Assembly: GCA_023474015.1 (NCBI GenBank)
Contig: JAMCYN010000045.1
Span: forward strand, 1 to 61,235
Direction: 5' to 3'
DNA length: 61,235 bases
Source of the DNA: Armatimonadota bacterium
GTDB taxonomy: Bacteria > Armatimonadota > UBA5829
Positions 42,414 through 53,903 of this stretch are shown one piece after another. Under the pieces are notes generated by a model. It was not told the origin of the DNA. It worked only from the letters and a program-made list of their open reading frames with translations, and searched no databases. Made by a program: the position numbers and the translations under genes. Every line of letters begins with the position of its first letter. Positions within the stretch are counted from its first letter, which is position 1.

Positions 42414-42849
42414 TGCCGGATAGAGCCACCCTGCATGTTTTGTGTCTAAGAGCCTCGGGTATCTCAAATAATGAGAGGTACCAGACCTTCCCTGGTTTAT
42501 GACTATGGTTCTCGCTAACGGCCCAGCCGACTAAGCCGGCCAGGCAAGAGATGCGAGTAAAACCTAGTGTCATAGACCAGGGATCTTCTTTGTACGGGGT
42601 ATAACTCTGATGCTTCCGCCGCGTTAATATAGATAGATGGACCAATTGGAATTGGCTTGACCTATGTCGCCCTTAGGCGAGCGCCAAAGACCGATTTTGC
42701 TTTCAGGCACGGCTTGACACGGGTGTGCTCGTTTAGATATACTTGAGCCGTGACAGATTGGCGTCGATTGAAACCTGCTGGTTAGCAGAGGTCGGCGATA
42801 GTCGGTAAGCCATTGATGGCAAATGCTCCCGACTGGAGGTCTTTGCAAT
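42410..42849. other. Gene-free stretch upstream of murA
   Basis: About 440 nt. The proximal part holds the tRNA terminator. An 84-aa ORF on the minus strand has no family character and crosses the terminator. The distal part carries the murA promoter. Nothing else recognised. Confidence 0.5.
42714..42743 (+). promoter_or_regulatory. Promoter of murA-mreB
   Basis: TTGACA (42714-42719), an 18-nt spacer and TATACT (42738-42743), giving a leader of about 100 nt before the murA TTG start. Confidence 0.6.
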
Positions 42850-44133
42850 TTGGACAAGCTCGTTTTGACCGGTGGTGCGCGGCTGCAGGGGAGCATAGTT
42901 TCCAGCGGCAGTAAAAATGGCACCCTTGCAATAATGGCCGGTGCGCTCTTGGGAAAAGGCGAAACGGTCTTGCGTAATGTCCCATCGATTGGCGATGTCC
43001 AGACCATGATGGAGATGCTGCGCGCGCTGGGAGTCAAGTGCGAAGAGGAATCCGACCACACAGTACGCATCGATGCGACCGAGATCGAGGCTACGGAAGC
43101 TCCCTACGAGCTTGTCAAAAGGATGCGCGCCTCTTTCTGTGTGCTTGGGCCCGTACTTGCTCGAAAAGGATATGCCAAGGTCGCTATGCCGGGTGGCTGC
43201 GATATTGGCGCCAGACCCATCGATTTCCACGTCAAAGGCATTCAGGCGCTCGGAGCTTTCGTTAACATGGACCACGGCTTCGTCGAGGCCGAATGCGAAC
43301 GGCTCCAGGGCGCGCAGGTCTATCTGAACTTCCCGAGCGCGGGCGCTACTCAGCACATTATGACCACTGCCTGCCTCGCCGAGGGCGTGACCACTATCCA
43401 CAATGCCGCGACAGAGCCGGAGATCGTCCAACTCGAAGACTTTCTCACCGCGATGGGAGCCAGGATAGAGGGCGCGGGGACCACGACCGTCCGCATCGAG
43501 GGAGTGCCCGAACTGCACGCGACTAACTACGATATCCCCTCCGACAGGATGGAAGCCGGAACTTTCGCGGTCGCGGCGGTTATTACGATGGGCGATGTGC
43601 GGATCGAGAGGGTGAATGAGGAAGATGTTGAGCCGTTTGTGCTGAAGCTTCGCGAAGTCGGCGCGATCGTGGACTTCGCCGATGGTGCAATGAGGGTGCG
43701 CTCCAACGCCCGGCCCATGGCCACCGACATTATGACGATGCCCCATCCCGGATTCCCCACCGATCTCCAGCAGCCGTTCGCCTCGATGCTTGCTATCGCT
43801 GAAGGAACCTCAGTGGTAACTGAGAACGTATACGAACGCAGATTCAGATATGTCAATGAACTCATAAGAATGGGCGCCGACATTAAGCAGGACGGCAGAA
43901 CGGCCGTCATCAACGGTGTTCCGAAACTGCTGGGCGCTCAGACGGTCGCGTCGGATCTCCGAGCGGGCGCGGCGCTGGTGTGCGCGGCGCTCGTGGCCGA
44001 GGGCAAGAGCGAAATCAGCGGCATCGAGCACATCGGGCGCGGCTACGAGAACATGGTCGAGAAACTGAAGGGCATCGGCGCGCAGGTATGCGCCATGCCT
44101 CACGAACAGGAGCAAGAAACTGTCTGTGTTTAA
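42850..44133 (+). CDS. murA: UDP-N-acetylglucosamine 1-carboxyvinyltransferase
   Basis: A 427-aa MurA, first committed step of peptidoglycan synthesis. TTG start at 42850 with GGAGGT (42835-42840) 9 nt upstream; the family N-terminus [14 protein letters not shown] begins there. Active-site C117 is in [16 protein letters not shown]; the Cys form is sensitive to fosfomycin. K22/N23 are in SSGSKN. The gene end overlaps mreB by 8 nt. Confidence 0.97.
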   Translation: MDKLVLTGGARLQGSIVSSGSKNGTLAIMAGALLGKGETVLRNVPSIGDVQTMMEMLRALGVKCEEESDHTVRIDATEIEATEAPYELVKRMRASFCVLGPVLARKGYAKVAMPGGCDIGARPIDFHVKGIQALGAFVNMDHGFVEAECERLQGAQVYLNFPSAGATQHIMTTACLAEGVTTIHNAATEPEIVQLEDFLTAMGARIEGAGTTTVRIEGVPELHATNYDIPSDRMEAGTFAVAAVITMGDVRIERVNEEDVEPFVLKLREVGAIVDFADGAMRVRSNARPMATDIMTMPHPGFPTDLQQPFASMLAIAEGTSVVTENVYERRFRYVNELIRMGADIKQDGRTAVINGVPKLLGAQTVASDLRAGAALVCAALVAEGKSEISGIEHIGRGYENMVEKLKGIGAQVCAMPHEQEQETVCV

Positions 44134-45145
44134 CCTCGTGCCTGAACTTGGCATCGATCTCGGAACCGCGAATATACTCGTTTATCTCAAAGGTAAAGGG
44201 ATTGTCCTGCGCGAGCCTTCGGTAGTGGCGGTTAATACCAGCAACGGCACGCTTGTGGCCGTTGGCGAGGAAGCACGCCTGATGCTGGGCCGGACTCCCG
44301 AGAATATCGTCGCGATCCGTCCGATGTGCGACGGGGTCATCGCCGACTACTCCACCACGCAGAAGATGCTGGAATACCTCATCGCGAAGGTCTGCGGCAA
44401 GAAGAGGTTGCTCAAGCCCACAGTGATAGTCGCCGTTCCATCGCAGATCACGCCTGTGGAAAAGCGTGCCGTAGTGCAGGCCGCCAGGAGCGCCGGGGCG
44501 AAGCAGGCTTATACCATCGAGGAACCGCTCGCGGCCGCTATTGGAGCGGGCTTGCCGATAGCGACTCCCGGTGGAAACATGGTCGTCGATATTGGCGGCG
44601 GGACCACCGACATCGCCGTCATCTCTCTGAACGGCCGGGTGATTTCAAAGTCGATCCGCATAGGCGGCAATAAGATAGATGAAGTCATCCAACGCCACAT
44701 CAAGACCAAATACAGCCTGATGATTGGGGATCGCACCGCCGAGGAGATCAAGGTAAAAATCGGCAGCGCGTATCCTCTGGAGACCGAGCTTGCGCTCGAG
44801 GTCCGGGGCCGAGACTTGGTGGCTGGCTTGCCGAAAACCATTGAGGTCACGTCCGACGAGGTCCGAGAGGCGCTGATCGAGCCGATATCGGCAATTGTGG
44901 AAAGAGTGAAGAGCGTGCTGGAGCACACGCCGCCTGAGCTTAGTTCCGACATCATCGAGCGTGGCATGATGCTGACCGGCGGTATCGCGCTCCTGAGGGG
45001 TCTGGACAAGCTCCTTTCGTCGCAGACAGGAATCCCCGTGCATGTTGCGGAGGATCCGCTGTCGTGCGTAGCGCTTGGCTGTGGCCGCGCGCTGGATCGT
45101 CTCGATGAGATCAGAGACCACTTCATCGAGACAGGGTTCGAGTGA
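44126..45145 (+). CDS. mreB: Rod-shape-determining actin homologue MreB/Mbl
   Basis: A 339-aa MreB with phosphate-1 ([11 protein letters not shown]), connect-1, phosphate-2 ([16 protein letters not shown]) and adenosine motifs ([12 protein letters not shown]). It starts GTG inside the murA stop region; AGGAG is about 14 nt upstream. It polymerises under the membrane to guide wall synthesis. The murA-mreB pairing is seen in Bacillus-type genomes (murAA/mbl-like). MreC and MreD are not adjacent. Confidence 0.95.
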   Translation: MFNLVPELGIDLGTANILVYLKGKGIVLREPSVVAVNTSNGTLVAVGEEARLMLGRTPENIVAIRPMCDGVIADYSTTQKMLEYLIAKVCGKKRLLKPTVIVAVPSQITPVEKRAVVQAARSAGAKQAYTIEEPLAAAIGAGLPIATPGGNMVVDIGGGTTDIAVISLNGRVISKSIRIGGNKIDEVIQRHIKTKYSLMIGDRTAEEIKVKIGSAYPLETELALEVRGRDLVAGLPKTIEVTSDEVREALIEPISAIVERVKSVLEHTPPELSSDIIERGMMLTGGIALLRGLDKLLSSQTGIPVHVAEDPLSCVALGCGRALDRLDEIRDHFIETGFE

Positions 45146-45151
45146 AGATAC

Positions 45152-45616
45152 ATGGAAAAAGTGCTGCTGCTCTGCGTGGCTGTCGGCTTAATGGCGTCCC
45201 ACCCCGTTGCAGCCGACACATTCAAAGACGTTCCAAAGGACCATTGGGCGGCTGAATCGGTGCGAATGGTGTCGGACACCGGCATTATGAAAGGCTATCC
45301 GGACGGCACGTTTCGCGGCGACAGGCCGGTGACCAGATACGAGCTTGCGGTGGCGCTCCAGTCGCTCGTGGAGGCGATTGAGCAGAGTCAAAAGCCTCTT
45401 GCTACAGGCTCAAGTGATATCAAACTCTCCCCAAAAAAGCACTGGGCCAAGAAGTCCGTCGATTTCCTGAAGACCGGAAGCTTCCTGCCGAAAAACTCTC
45501 CGATTCTCACCTCGGGAAACAAGCCGATCACTCACGTCGAGCTTGCGGATGCTATGGCGAGCGTCTCCGCCAGGCTGATAGAGCTTCGCGTTCCCCCGCC
45601 AAGTGCCAAGGAGTAA
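45152..45616 (+). CDS. Secreted SLH-domain protein
   Basis: A 154-aa protein with a signal peptide (MEKVLLLCVAVGLMASHPVA, cut near VAA) and an SLH domain (FKDVPKDHWAAESVRMV, GIMKGYPDGTFRGDRPVTRYE), then a second, degenerate SLH-like part (KKHWAKKSVDFLKTG). It starts 6 nt after the mreB stop, so it is likely cotranscribed. SLH domains bind wall-linked polysaccharide; a role in tethering the envelope is an inference. Confidence 0.88.
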   Translation: MEKVLLLCVAVGLMASHPVAADTFKDVPKDHWAAESVRMVSDTGIMKGYPDGTFRGDRPVTRYELAVALQSLVEAIEQSQKPLATGSSDIKLSPKKHWAKKSVDFLKTGSFLPKNSPILTSGNKPITHVELADAMASVSARLIELRVPPPSAKE

Positions 45617-45679
45617 CGCTCGGAAGGGAATTCTCATCGCAAAAGCCCGAAATACCCGAAATCCCGAAAGGAGGATTAG

Positions 45680-46216
<537 letters not shown>

Positions 46217-46219
46217 GAC

Positions 46220-46282
46220 AAGAATGCAGAATGAAGAATAACCTGTCGTTCATTCTTCATTCTGCATTCTGCATTCTTCATT
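46220..46282. repeat. ATTCTGC heptamer palindrome
   Basis: Arms AGAATGCAGAATGAAGAATA and TTCATTCTTCATTCTGCATT with CTGCATTCTTCATTCC. It fills the gap between the convergent isomerase and glnD genes and overlaps the glnD stop codon. Confidence 0.85.
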
Positions 46283-48854
46283 CCTCTCCTACTTGAAGCG
46301 CTGCTGTGAGGCTGTCGATCTGCTCTTCGGTGAGGCGGTTTCCTCCGCTATTTGTGATGTAGAACACGTCTCGGACCTCGTGGCCCCAGGTGGCAACGCG
46401 GGCGCTGTGGATATTTAATCCCTGCCGCGAGATGCGCCGGGTGAGGTAATGGAGAATGCCCGGTACGTCCACGGCGCGTATCTCCACGACCGTCTCATGA
46501 TCCGAGAGGTTCTCCATTACCCTGACAGTCGATTCTCCCGCGCCCTCGAACTTCTTCTTGCCCCACTGCCGCAGGAGGTCATCGACGCTCTGCTTGCCGC
46601 TCAGGACGTTGACCAGCCCGGCCTCTAGCTGCCACTTCTTCATCTCCGTTAGTTGGCGGCCTTCCAAATCGACATAGAGAATATCGATCGCGATATCATC
46701 AATGGGCGAATGGCGCGTGAATATCTGCGCCGCGTGGATGTCGATGCCCATCGCGTGCAGCGCGCCGGTCATCTCGCTCATAAGCCCCGGCCTGTCCATG
46801 ACCACGACAGTCAGCAGCGTGAACTGCCCCGCCCTGTCGTCCTTGATCTCGATAGCGGGAGAACCGCCGCGCGCCGTCCTCACATATCCAATATGCGCCG
46901 CAAGCTCCTCGGGTGGCGTATTCAGGAGATAGCTGGCCGGCATGGAGGCGCAGTGCTCGTCCACCTCGTCCGGCGGCAGGTTCGCAAGGCACAACTCGCG
47001 GCGCACGCGGCTCTTGTGGCGGTCCAGATCGGGGCCGGGCACATCCGGCGCCTTGATCGCCGCCATCGCGCGCTCGTGAAGCTCCAGCAGGAACCGCATC
47101 TGCACCCGGCTCCAGTTCGACGAACCCACGGCCCGGTAGTCGGCGACCGTCAGCAGGAACAGCATGTCCAATAGCTGCGGGTCCTTGACCACGGAGACGA
47201 AGTCCCGGATAGTCTTGCGCTGATGCAGATCGCGAAGCCGGGCGGTCTCGCTCATTCTCAGATGATGCCGCACTAGGAACTCGACTCTGCCGCACTCTTC
47301 CTCGGACATCCCCAACCGCGCGGCAAACCTGGCGGCCATCGCCGCCCCAGTGCGGCTGTGGTCTTTCTTCGATTCCAGCTTGCCGATGTCGTGCAGCAAC
47401 GTGGCCAGAAACAAGACTTCCAAGTTCTGAATGCGCGAGAAGATGTCGGTAAACCGGTCGTCGTGCTCGGCAAGGAGCGCGTCCAGGCTCTCGACAGCCC
47501 GGAGACAGTGCTCACCGACAGTGAACTTGTGCGCCGCGTCGCCCGGGATAAGTGAGATCAATTCACCAAACCTCGGGACTATCGCCTGCAAAACTCCCAA
47601 CTCGGCCATCGCACGAAGCGCGGAGGGCGCGCCGGGGCCGGACAGGATATCCGCGAACGTGCGGGAGGCTTCCGGCGTGAGCCTGTAGTCCTGGGCTGAG
47701 GCGGTGATCAAATCGTCAGCCTCGCGGTGTATTTGGAGCTTGTAGGACTGCGCGTGCTGGAACAGCCTTATGAGGGCTGCGTCGTCACGAGTGAGGAGGC
47801 CCTTATCGAGAATATGCAGCCCTCCGGACCGAGCCACCACGCCCGGCTCGATCTCCAGATCGCGCCCCAGGCATGCCTCCGCGACCTTGTGGAATATACG
47901 CCATAGCTCCTGAGAATGCCGGTAGTAGGTCGAAATGAACTCGCGCGTGCCTGGCTCGTCGTCGGTCCCAAAACCCATCTTCACGGCGAGTCGGTCGTGG
48001 CGCTCCAGGCTTAGCACCTCCAGACCCCGTCCCGCCAACAGGTGCAGCATGTTGCGCGTGCGCGCGATAAACTCTGTCGCCGACTCGACCGCGCGGATAT
48101 CGGAATCGAGCACCACACCCCTCGCACGGAGGCCATCCCAGATGCGGTCACCGTTCAAATCGAATGCGAGCTGCGCGATCCACCTTGCGGCGTGCAGGTC
48201 TCTCAGTCCTCCCCTGCCCTCTTTGATGTTCGGCTCTACTGTGTACGGCGTGCTGAGCGCGGGGCCCGGATGGCTCCTGGCCTCGATATGCCCGATTACG
48301 AACGCGGCGGGGACAATAGCCTCCCTCAGGGACGCCTCGAATGCGTGGAACAATGCCGAACTGCCCGCGATACACCTCGCGTCGAGGAGCGCGGTCTGTG
48401 TGTCCAGTGGGAGGTTATCAACCTCGTCCACACGCCTGTAGGAGTAGCCGACCTTGAGATGGGCAGCCTCCAGCACGTCCATCAGGATGCGAAAAGCCTT
48501 CTTGACGACAAGGTCCACCCCATCATCCGCCTCACCGCCTACGATCAAAGTGACATCCACGTCCGAAAACGGCGACATCTCCAGGCGGCCGTATCCACCG
48601 ACAGCCGCCACGGTGAGGTTGCGCAGGTCCTTGCGCACCGCGTCGGGGTTATCAGCTTCGGCTTCTGTGGCGGCAACTCTGAATATACGCCGGATGAGGG
48701 CGTCTGTGAGATCACTATACGCCCTCATCATTTGCAGGCCGGCGAGGCGACCGGACGCGCAGGCCAGTTCTTCTCTTCGCAAGAGAAGCACGCGGCATAG
48801 CTCAGAGCTTTCGGTTACACTATCGAACCCGTACCTCGGGTCAACTCCATCCAT
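46278..48854 (-). CDS. glnD: PII uridylyltransferase / uridylyl-removing enzyme
   Basis: An 858-aa GlnD. The nucleotidyltransferase motif GGYGRLEMSPFSDVDVTLI is at about 86-104, followed by the linker NIKEGRGGLRDLH, an HD domain (FLATLLHDIGKLE, then RVEFLVRHHL) and two C-terminal ACT domains (LTVVVMDRPGLMSEMTGAL and IRAVDVPGILHYLTRRIS) that sense glutamine. It adds and removes UMP on PII. Starts 5 nt after the glnB stop. Confidence 0.95.
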   Translation of the reverse strand: MDGVDPRYGFDSVTESSELCRVLLLRREELACASGRLAGLQMMRAYSDLTDALIRRIFRVAATEAEADNPDAVRKDLRNLTVAAVGGYGRLEMSPFSDVDVTLIVGGEADDGVDLVVKKAFRILMDVLEAAHLKVGYSYRRVDEVDNLPLDTQTALLDARCIAGSSALFHAFEASLREAIVPAAFVIGHIEARSHPGPALSTPYTVEPNIKEGRGGLRDLHAARWIAQLAFDLNGDRIWDGLRARGVVLDSDIRAVESATEFIARTRNMLHLLAGRGLEVLSLERHDRLAVKMGFGTDDEPGTREFISTYYRHSQELWRIFHKVAEACLGRDLEIEPGVVARSGGLHILDKGLLTRDDAALIRLFQHAQSYKLQIHREADDLITASAQDYRLTPEASRTFADILSGPGAPSALRAMAELGVLQAIVPRFGELISLIPGDAAHKFTVGEHCLRAVESLDALLAEHDDRFTDIFSRIQNLEVLFLATLLHDIGKLESKKDHSRTGAAMAARFAARLGMSEEECGRVEFLVRHHLRMSETARLRDLHQRKTIRDFVSVVKDPQLLDMLFLLTVADYRAVGSSNWSRVQMRFLLELHERAMAAIKAPDVPGPDLDRHKSRVRRELCLANLPPDEVDEHCASMPASYLLNTPPEELAAHIGYVRTARGGSPAIEIKDDRAGQFTLLTVVVMDRPGLMSEMTGALHAMGIDIHAAQIFTRHSPIDDIAIDILYVDLEGRQLTEMKKWQLEAGLVNVLSGKQSVDDLLRQWGKKKFEGAGESTVRVMENLSDHETVVEIRAVDVPGILHYLTRRISRQGLNIHSARVATWGHEVRDVFYITNSGGNRLTEEQIDSLTAALQVGEE

Positions 48855-48859
48855 GCTGT

Positions 48860-50561
<1,702 letters not shown>

Positions 50562-50935
50562 GTCGCATCCCTCCCAAGAATCAAAGTCCGAGGTTGGAAG
50601 TCCGGCATCCGAACCGTGCGTAACCTCTGCTTAAAGTTTATGCGATCCGTGTTTCGGGGACGTTTCCTGCCAATTACGCTTTGGTTACCTCAATGTTACG
50701 GACCGCAAAGACCGGCAATGGAGTCTCATGTCGGTCTGCTCAATAATCGCAAAGATATGGCTGTTAGAATTACCAGTTTTTCATCAGCTTGTTTCCCAGC
50801 ATCTTGACAGCCGCCCGGAAATATCGTAAAACGTATGGGTATGCCTGAGTCGGCCCGCTTGGCGCACATTCGGGGATAACCGTATTGTGCGTAAGTTACG
50901 ACATGGGGTAGAGGTTTTGTAGTAAGGAGTAGAAC
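50562..50935. other. Divergent control region, amt and PEP-CTERM-like gene
   Basis: About 370 nt. TTGACA at 50804-50809 with a weak TAAAAC 17 nt later could drive the plus-strand gene. No TGGCAC-N5-TTGC box is seen on the amt side. Otherwise nothing recognised. Confidence 0.4.
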
Positions 50936-51652
50936 ATGAATAGACGTATTGCGGTTACCACTATTATTTTGGCGGCTCTGGCGCTGGCATGCGTTCAGGC
51001 CGGTGCGGCGGAGTATGCTGTCGGCTTCACTAAGCTGACTGGTTTGACGGGCGGTTCCCCGGCCGGGACCGCCGTATACAGGGCTGATCTCTCGGCGGTT
51101 CCCCTGGCATCGATACTGTCCATTAGCATCACGGACAATAGTGGCGGGCTTGGCGGGGCGACCGGCAAGTTCTCTGGTTTTGACCTCGACGCCATCAAGC
51201 TGATCGGCACGTCGTACGGCGACGCGGCGAGTGTGGCCGGCGCGGCGGGTTTGAGCGTGTTCGATTTCACGCCATCCGGCACGAGTTTCGTTCCGGGAAC
51301 GCAGCGGCCCACGGTCGATCCCGAGCTCTTTGGAACCAGCGGAGGTTACATCGACAATAGCGTCGCCACACTGGGCGCTTTCGATGCAAACAGCACTACG
51401 GATATCACGGCGTTCGGCTTTGCGAGCCTGGGTGACAACGGGGATCTCACGTTCAACTTGACGGGCCCGGTATCCACGTCGGGGATGTTTCTCTATATCG
51501 GGGAAGTCGGCGACAACGGTGAGGTGGCCGCCGGCTCAATAAGGGTATCCGACAGGCCTAAGCCCGTAGTGCCTGAAGTGCCCGCCGGACTGCTCGCCAT
51601 AATGGGGAGCGCATTCGGCCTGGGAATCAGGAAACTTCGCTCGATGCGCTGA
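50936..51652 (+). CDS. Secreted PEP-CTERM-like protein
   Basis: A 238-aa protein with a signal peptide (MNRRIAVTTIILAALALACV, cut near AGA) and a beta-rich Gly/Ser/Thr middle. The C-terminus is VPEVPAGLLAIMGSAFGLGI plus RKLRSMR. The motif is VPEVP instead of VPEPS, a PEP-CTERM variant. Predicted exported and sorted. GTAAGGAG precedes the ATG. Confidence 0.75.
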   Translation: MNRRIAVTTIILAALALACVQAGAAEYAVGFTKLTGLTGGSPAGTAVYRADLSAVPLASILSISITDNSGGLGGATGKFSGFDLDAIKLIGTSYGDAASVAGAAGLSVFDFTPSGTSFVPGTQRPTVDPELFGTSGGYIDNSVATLGAFDANSTTDITAFGFASLGDNGDLTFNLTGPVSTSGMFLYIGEVGDNGEVAAGSIRVSDRPKPVVPEVPAGLLAIMGSAFGLGIRKLRSMR

Positions 51653-51709
51653 CGGAGAGCTGAGTTATCTCGATAGTGTTGACCCGGCCCGACCCGGGTC
51701 GAAAATGAA

Positions 51710-51740
51710 CGGCGGAGGCTGTATGGCCTCCGCCGCATTT
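51710..51740. terminator. Bidirectional terminator between convergent genes
   Basis: A 9-bp stem CGGCGGAGG (51710-51718) / CCTCCGCCG (51727-51735), followed by CATTT on the plus strand. It lies between the PEP-CTERM-like and porin-like genes, which converge. Confidence 0.6.
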
Positions 51741-51763
51741 ACGTGTAACGGGCGTAAGAGTCG

Positions 51764-52552
51764 CTAGAACTCTGAGGACACAGTCAGTCCCGCCACGAAG
51801 TTATCTGCCCTCACACCCCCGGCACTCAGGGAGTCCCGCAGGCCGCCATCCACGACCGTGGAGTAGCTGACAGATGGGGTGAATGTCAAGTTACCAGCCT
51901 CGATCGGCACGCTAGCGCCCACTACGAAGTCGGTCAGCGCCGCCTTGTCATTTCCGAAGAAGTAGAACTTATTGTAGCTGGCCGTCCCAAAGCCGAGTTT
52001 AGCCGACAATGTCATTGGATTGGCTAGCGCCTTGCTTGACGGGAACTTGCAGCAGTAGCCCGCCGCCAGGGCAACATATGCGCCCCGAGCCTCGTCGAAA
52101 TCGTAGTTGGCCGACAACGTGGGTGATAACGGCCCACCAAGGCACGCACTTGCATAGACTTCCTGTGTGCTCGCGAACAACGTGTTCGGAAAGGCGTAGT
52201 AGACGTAGCCGGCATTCATGGATTTTTCGCCCGCATTCCACGCGTAGTTAAGCGTGTAGTCGTGCTCGGTGAAATTGCCGCGCTCACCGGCAATATCGGT
52301 GCTGTCCATACTTCCCCACCAATTGAAGCTGAGCCCGCTCGGGTGCGAAAACGTCAATGACGGCTGTACGGCGGAGTCAGGGTTGAGCACGTTGCCACGC
52401 CAGATGTACTTGCTCACGTAGGCGATATCCAACTTCGCGGATATCCCCTCCGCCAGGACAGGCTCTTCATCCTGACTGAATCCCGCGCCCGCCAACACCA
52501 GCAGAAGACACAGGGTCGCCGCCAGGCGGCAGATCATTCTCCTTGCACTCAT
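51764..52552 (-). CDS. TorF-like putative outer-membrane porin
   Basis: A 262-aa protein with a signal peptide (LAATLCLLLVLAGAGFSQ), then amphipathic beta-strands in the TorF-family pattern (AYVSKYIWRGNVLNPDSAVQ, SGLSFNWWGSMDS), and a terminal phenylalanine. A beta-barrel with C-terminal Phe implies an outer membrane, so a diderm cell. Cargo unknown. Confidence 0.8.
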   Translation of the reverse strand: MSARRMICRLAATLCLLLVLAGAGFSQDEEPVLAEGISAKLDIAYVSKYIWRGNVLNPDSAVQPSLTFSHPSGLSFNWWGSMDSTDIAGERGNFTEHDYTLNYAWNAGEKSMNAGYVYYAFPNTLFASTQEVYASACLGGPLSPTLSANYDFDEARGAYVALAAGYCCKFPSSKALANPMTLSAKLGFGTASYNKFYFFGNDKAALTDFVVGASVPIEAGNLTFTPSVSYSTVVDGGLRDSLSAGGVRADNFVAGLTVSSEF

Positions 52553-52684
52553 TTCTAAAAAACCCCCTCATGGCCCGCTTGCTCCTCATGGGACGAAACC
52601 GCGCGGCGTATTTATGAAACCAGTATAGTGATCGGTTGTTTCAGGGGTGTTAATCAGGTATTAACAGGGGTTAACTTGTCGCGG

Positions 52685-53386
52685 CTAGGCTTGCTTGCGG
52701 GTGAGGAGCTTGCGGGTGATGTTGCGGACACTCTCACCGAAGCGCTTTGCCGGCTCCTCGAAGGGAAGTGGAGTAGCGAGCTCGATCTTGTCCTGATCGG
52801 TGAGGAGTTCGGGCGATACGCGCTGCTTGATGCGCAGGATGGCATTTCTATCCGCGAGAACAAACTGGTGAAACAGCCATCTGAAGAATGGATTGATGCC
52901 TCGCCCCCGATAGACACACGCGGCGAAATCGATCACATACGGCCTGCCGTCATCGCCCAGCATCACGTTGCCCCGGCTGCGCAGATCGCAGTGGGCCACC
53001 CCTCGCGCGTGCATATCGTCGATCACCCGCCTGAGATCAGTGTAGAACTTACTGCTGAGCGCGCCCTGCTTCACGTGCTCCAGGCTCGTACCGTGGATAT
53101 GCTCAATAGCGAGGGCATAGCGGTCCAGCTTGCCGACCAGCCCGGGTATCCCCTGGATTCCGATGAGGTTTCTGAGCGCCCCGAACTCGCGGCGAATGAG
53201 AATCGGGCCGACGATCACCCGAAAAAGAAAATCGCTGCGCTTGAAGTCCTTGACAATCAGCCTGCGATCATTGAGGTCCACCACCCGCAGGTCCGGCCTG
53301 GTACCCTCGGCGGTGCGGTAGTAGTCTACCGTGTGTTCTTCGATTTCATTGCGTGAGAGGCGGGCTAGCCGTGCTGTTCGTTCCAT
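52685..53386 (-). CDS. Kinase-fold protein (lipopolysaccharide-kinase-like)
   Basis: A 233-aa protein with a minimal kinase fold: a lysine in LIVKDFKR, catalytic HCDLRSRGNVML (HCD for HRD, with N five residues on) and metal-binding DFAA in YVIDFAACVY for DFG. The order and length resemble the KdkA/WaaP/RIO-type family, so the substrate may be a lipid-linked sugar or small molecule. It is next to the Ser/Thr kinase cluster but separated by the 191-bp tandem repeat. Confidence 0.78.
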   Translation of the reverse strand: MERTARLARLSRNEIEEHTVDYYRTAEGTRPDLRVVDLNDRRLIVKDFKRSDFLFRVIVGPILIRREFGALRNLIGIQGIPGLVGKLDRYALAIEHIHGTSLEHVKQGALSSKFYTDLRRVIDDMHARGVAHCDLRSRGNVMLGDDGRPYVIDFAACVYRGRGINPFFRWLFHQFVLADRNAILRIKQRVSPELLTDQDKIELATPLPFEEPAKRFGESVRNITRKLLTRKQA

Positions 53387-53456
53387 TCTTCAGCTATTTT
53401 ACCAGCTTTTCCCCTTTCGCGCATTTGGCTAGCGTGATCCCGTGCCGGATTTCGCA

Positions 53457-53836
53457 CGGACGTATAAGCCTTGTCATGCTGAGGAGGCACGACGAAGCAT
53501 CTGCTTTGAACTGAACGTATGAACTACAACGAAGGGTTCAAAGCAGATGCTTCGCCTTCGGCTCAGAATGACAAGACATAAAACCCCATGCAAAAGTTCC
53601 GTTTCGGGCGTCATCGGAGATAACGCCCGATCAGACATTCTGCATTGCGGACGTATAAGCCTTGTCATGCTGAGGAGGCACGACGAAGCATCTGCTTTGA
53701 ACTGAACGTATGAACTACAACGAAGGGTTCAAAGCAGATGCTTCGCCTTCGGCTCAGAATGACAAGACATAAAACCCCATGCAAAAGTTCCGTTTCGGGC
53801 GTCATCGGAGATAACGCCCGATCAGACATTCTGCAT
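53457..53836. repeat. Two tandem 191-bp copies containing the TGTCATTCTGAGC palindrome
   Basis: Copy 1 starts at 53457 and copy 2 at 53648 (191 nt apart), apparently identical over about 188 nt. Each has a palindrome (53471-53573 and 53662-53764) with arms TGTCATGCTGAGGAGGCACG and GCAGATGCTTCGCCTTCGGC, CTCAGAATGACA, matching the single copy at 40976-41072. A second inverted part, GGGCGTCATC/GATAACGCCC, follows. The identical 64-aa and 61-aa minus-strand ORFs in it are repeat-coded and not genes. It occupies most of the 53387-53903 gap. Confidence 0.92.
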
Positions 53837-53903
53837 TCTGCAATCTGCATTCCCCCTGTTTCCCTTTCGCGTTTCCCCTTTCGCGCCTTCGCGATGAAGA
53901 AAT

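Noticed and set aside
42391..42645. 84-aa minus-strand ORF after tRNA-Ala
   Set aside because: It crosses the tRNA terminator, has no ribosome site or recognisable motif.
50562..50760. Sigma-54 promoter for amt-glnB-glnD
   Set aside because: TTGGCAGG occurs but no TTGC follows at the right spacing.
53474..53850. Two near-identical minus-strand ORFs (64 and 61 aa)
   Set aside because: They are translations of the two repeat copies; the sequence has no family character and the coding potential follows from the palindrome.
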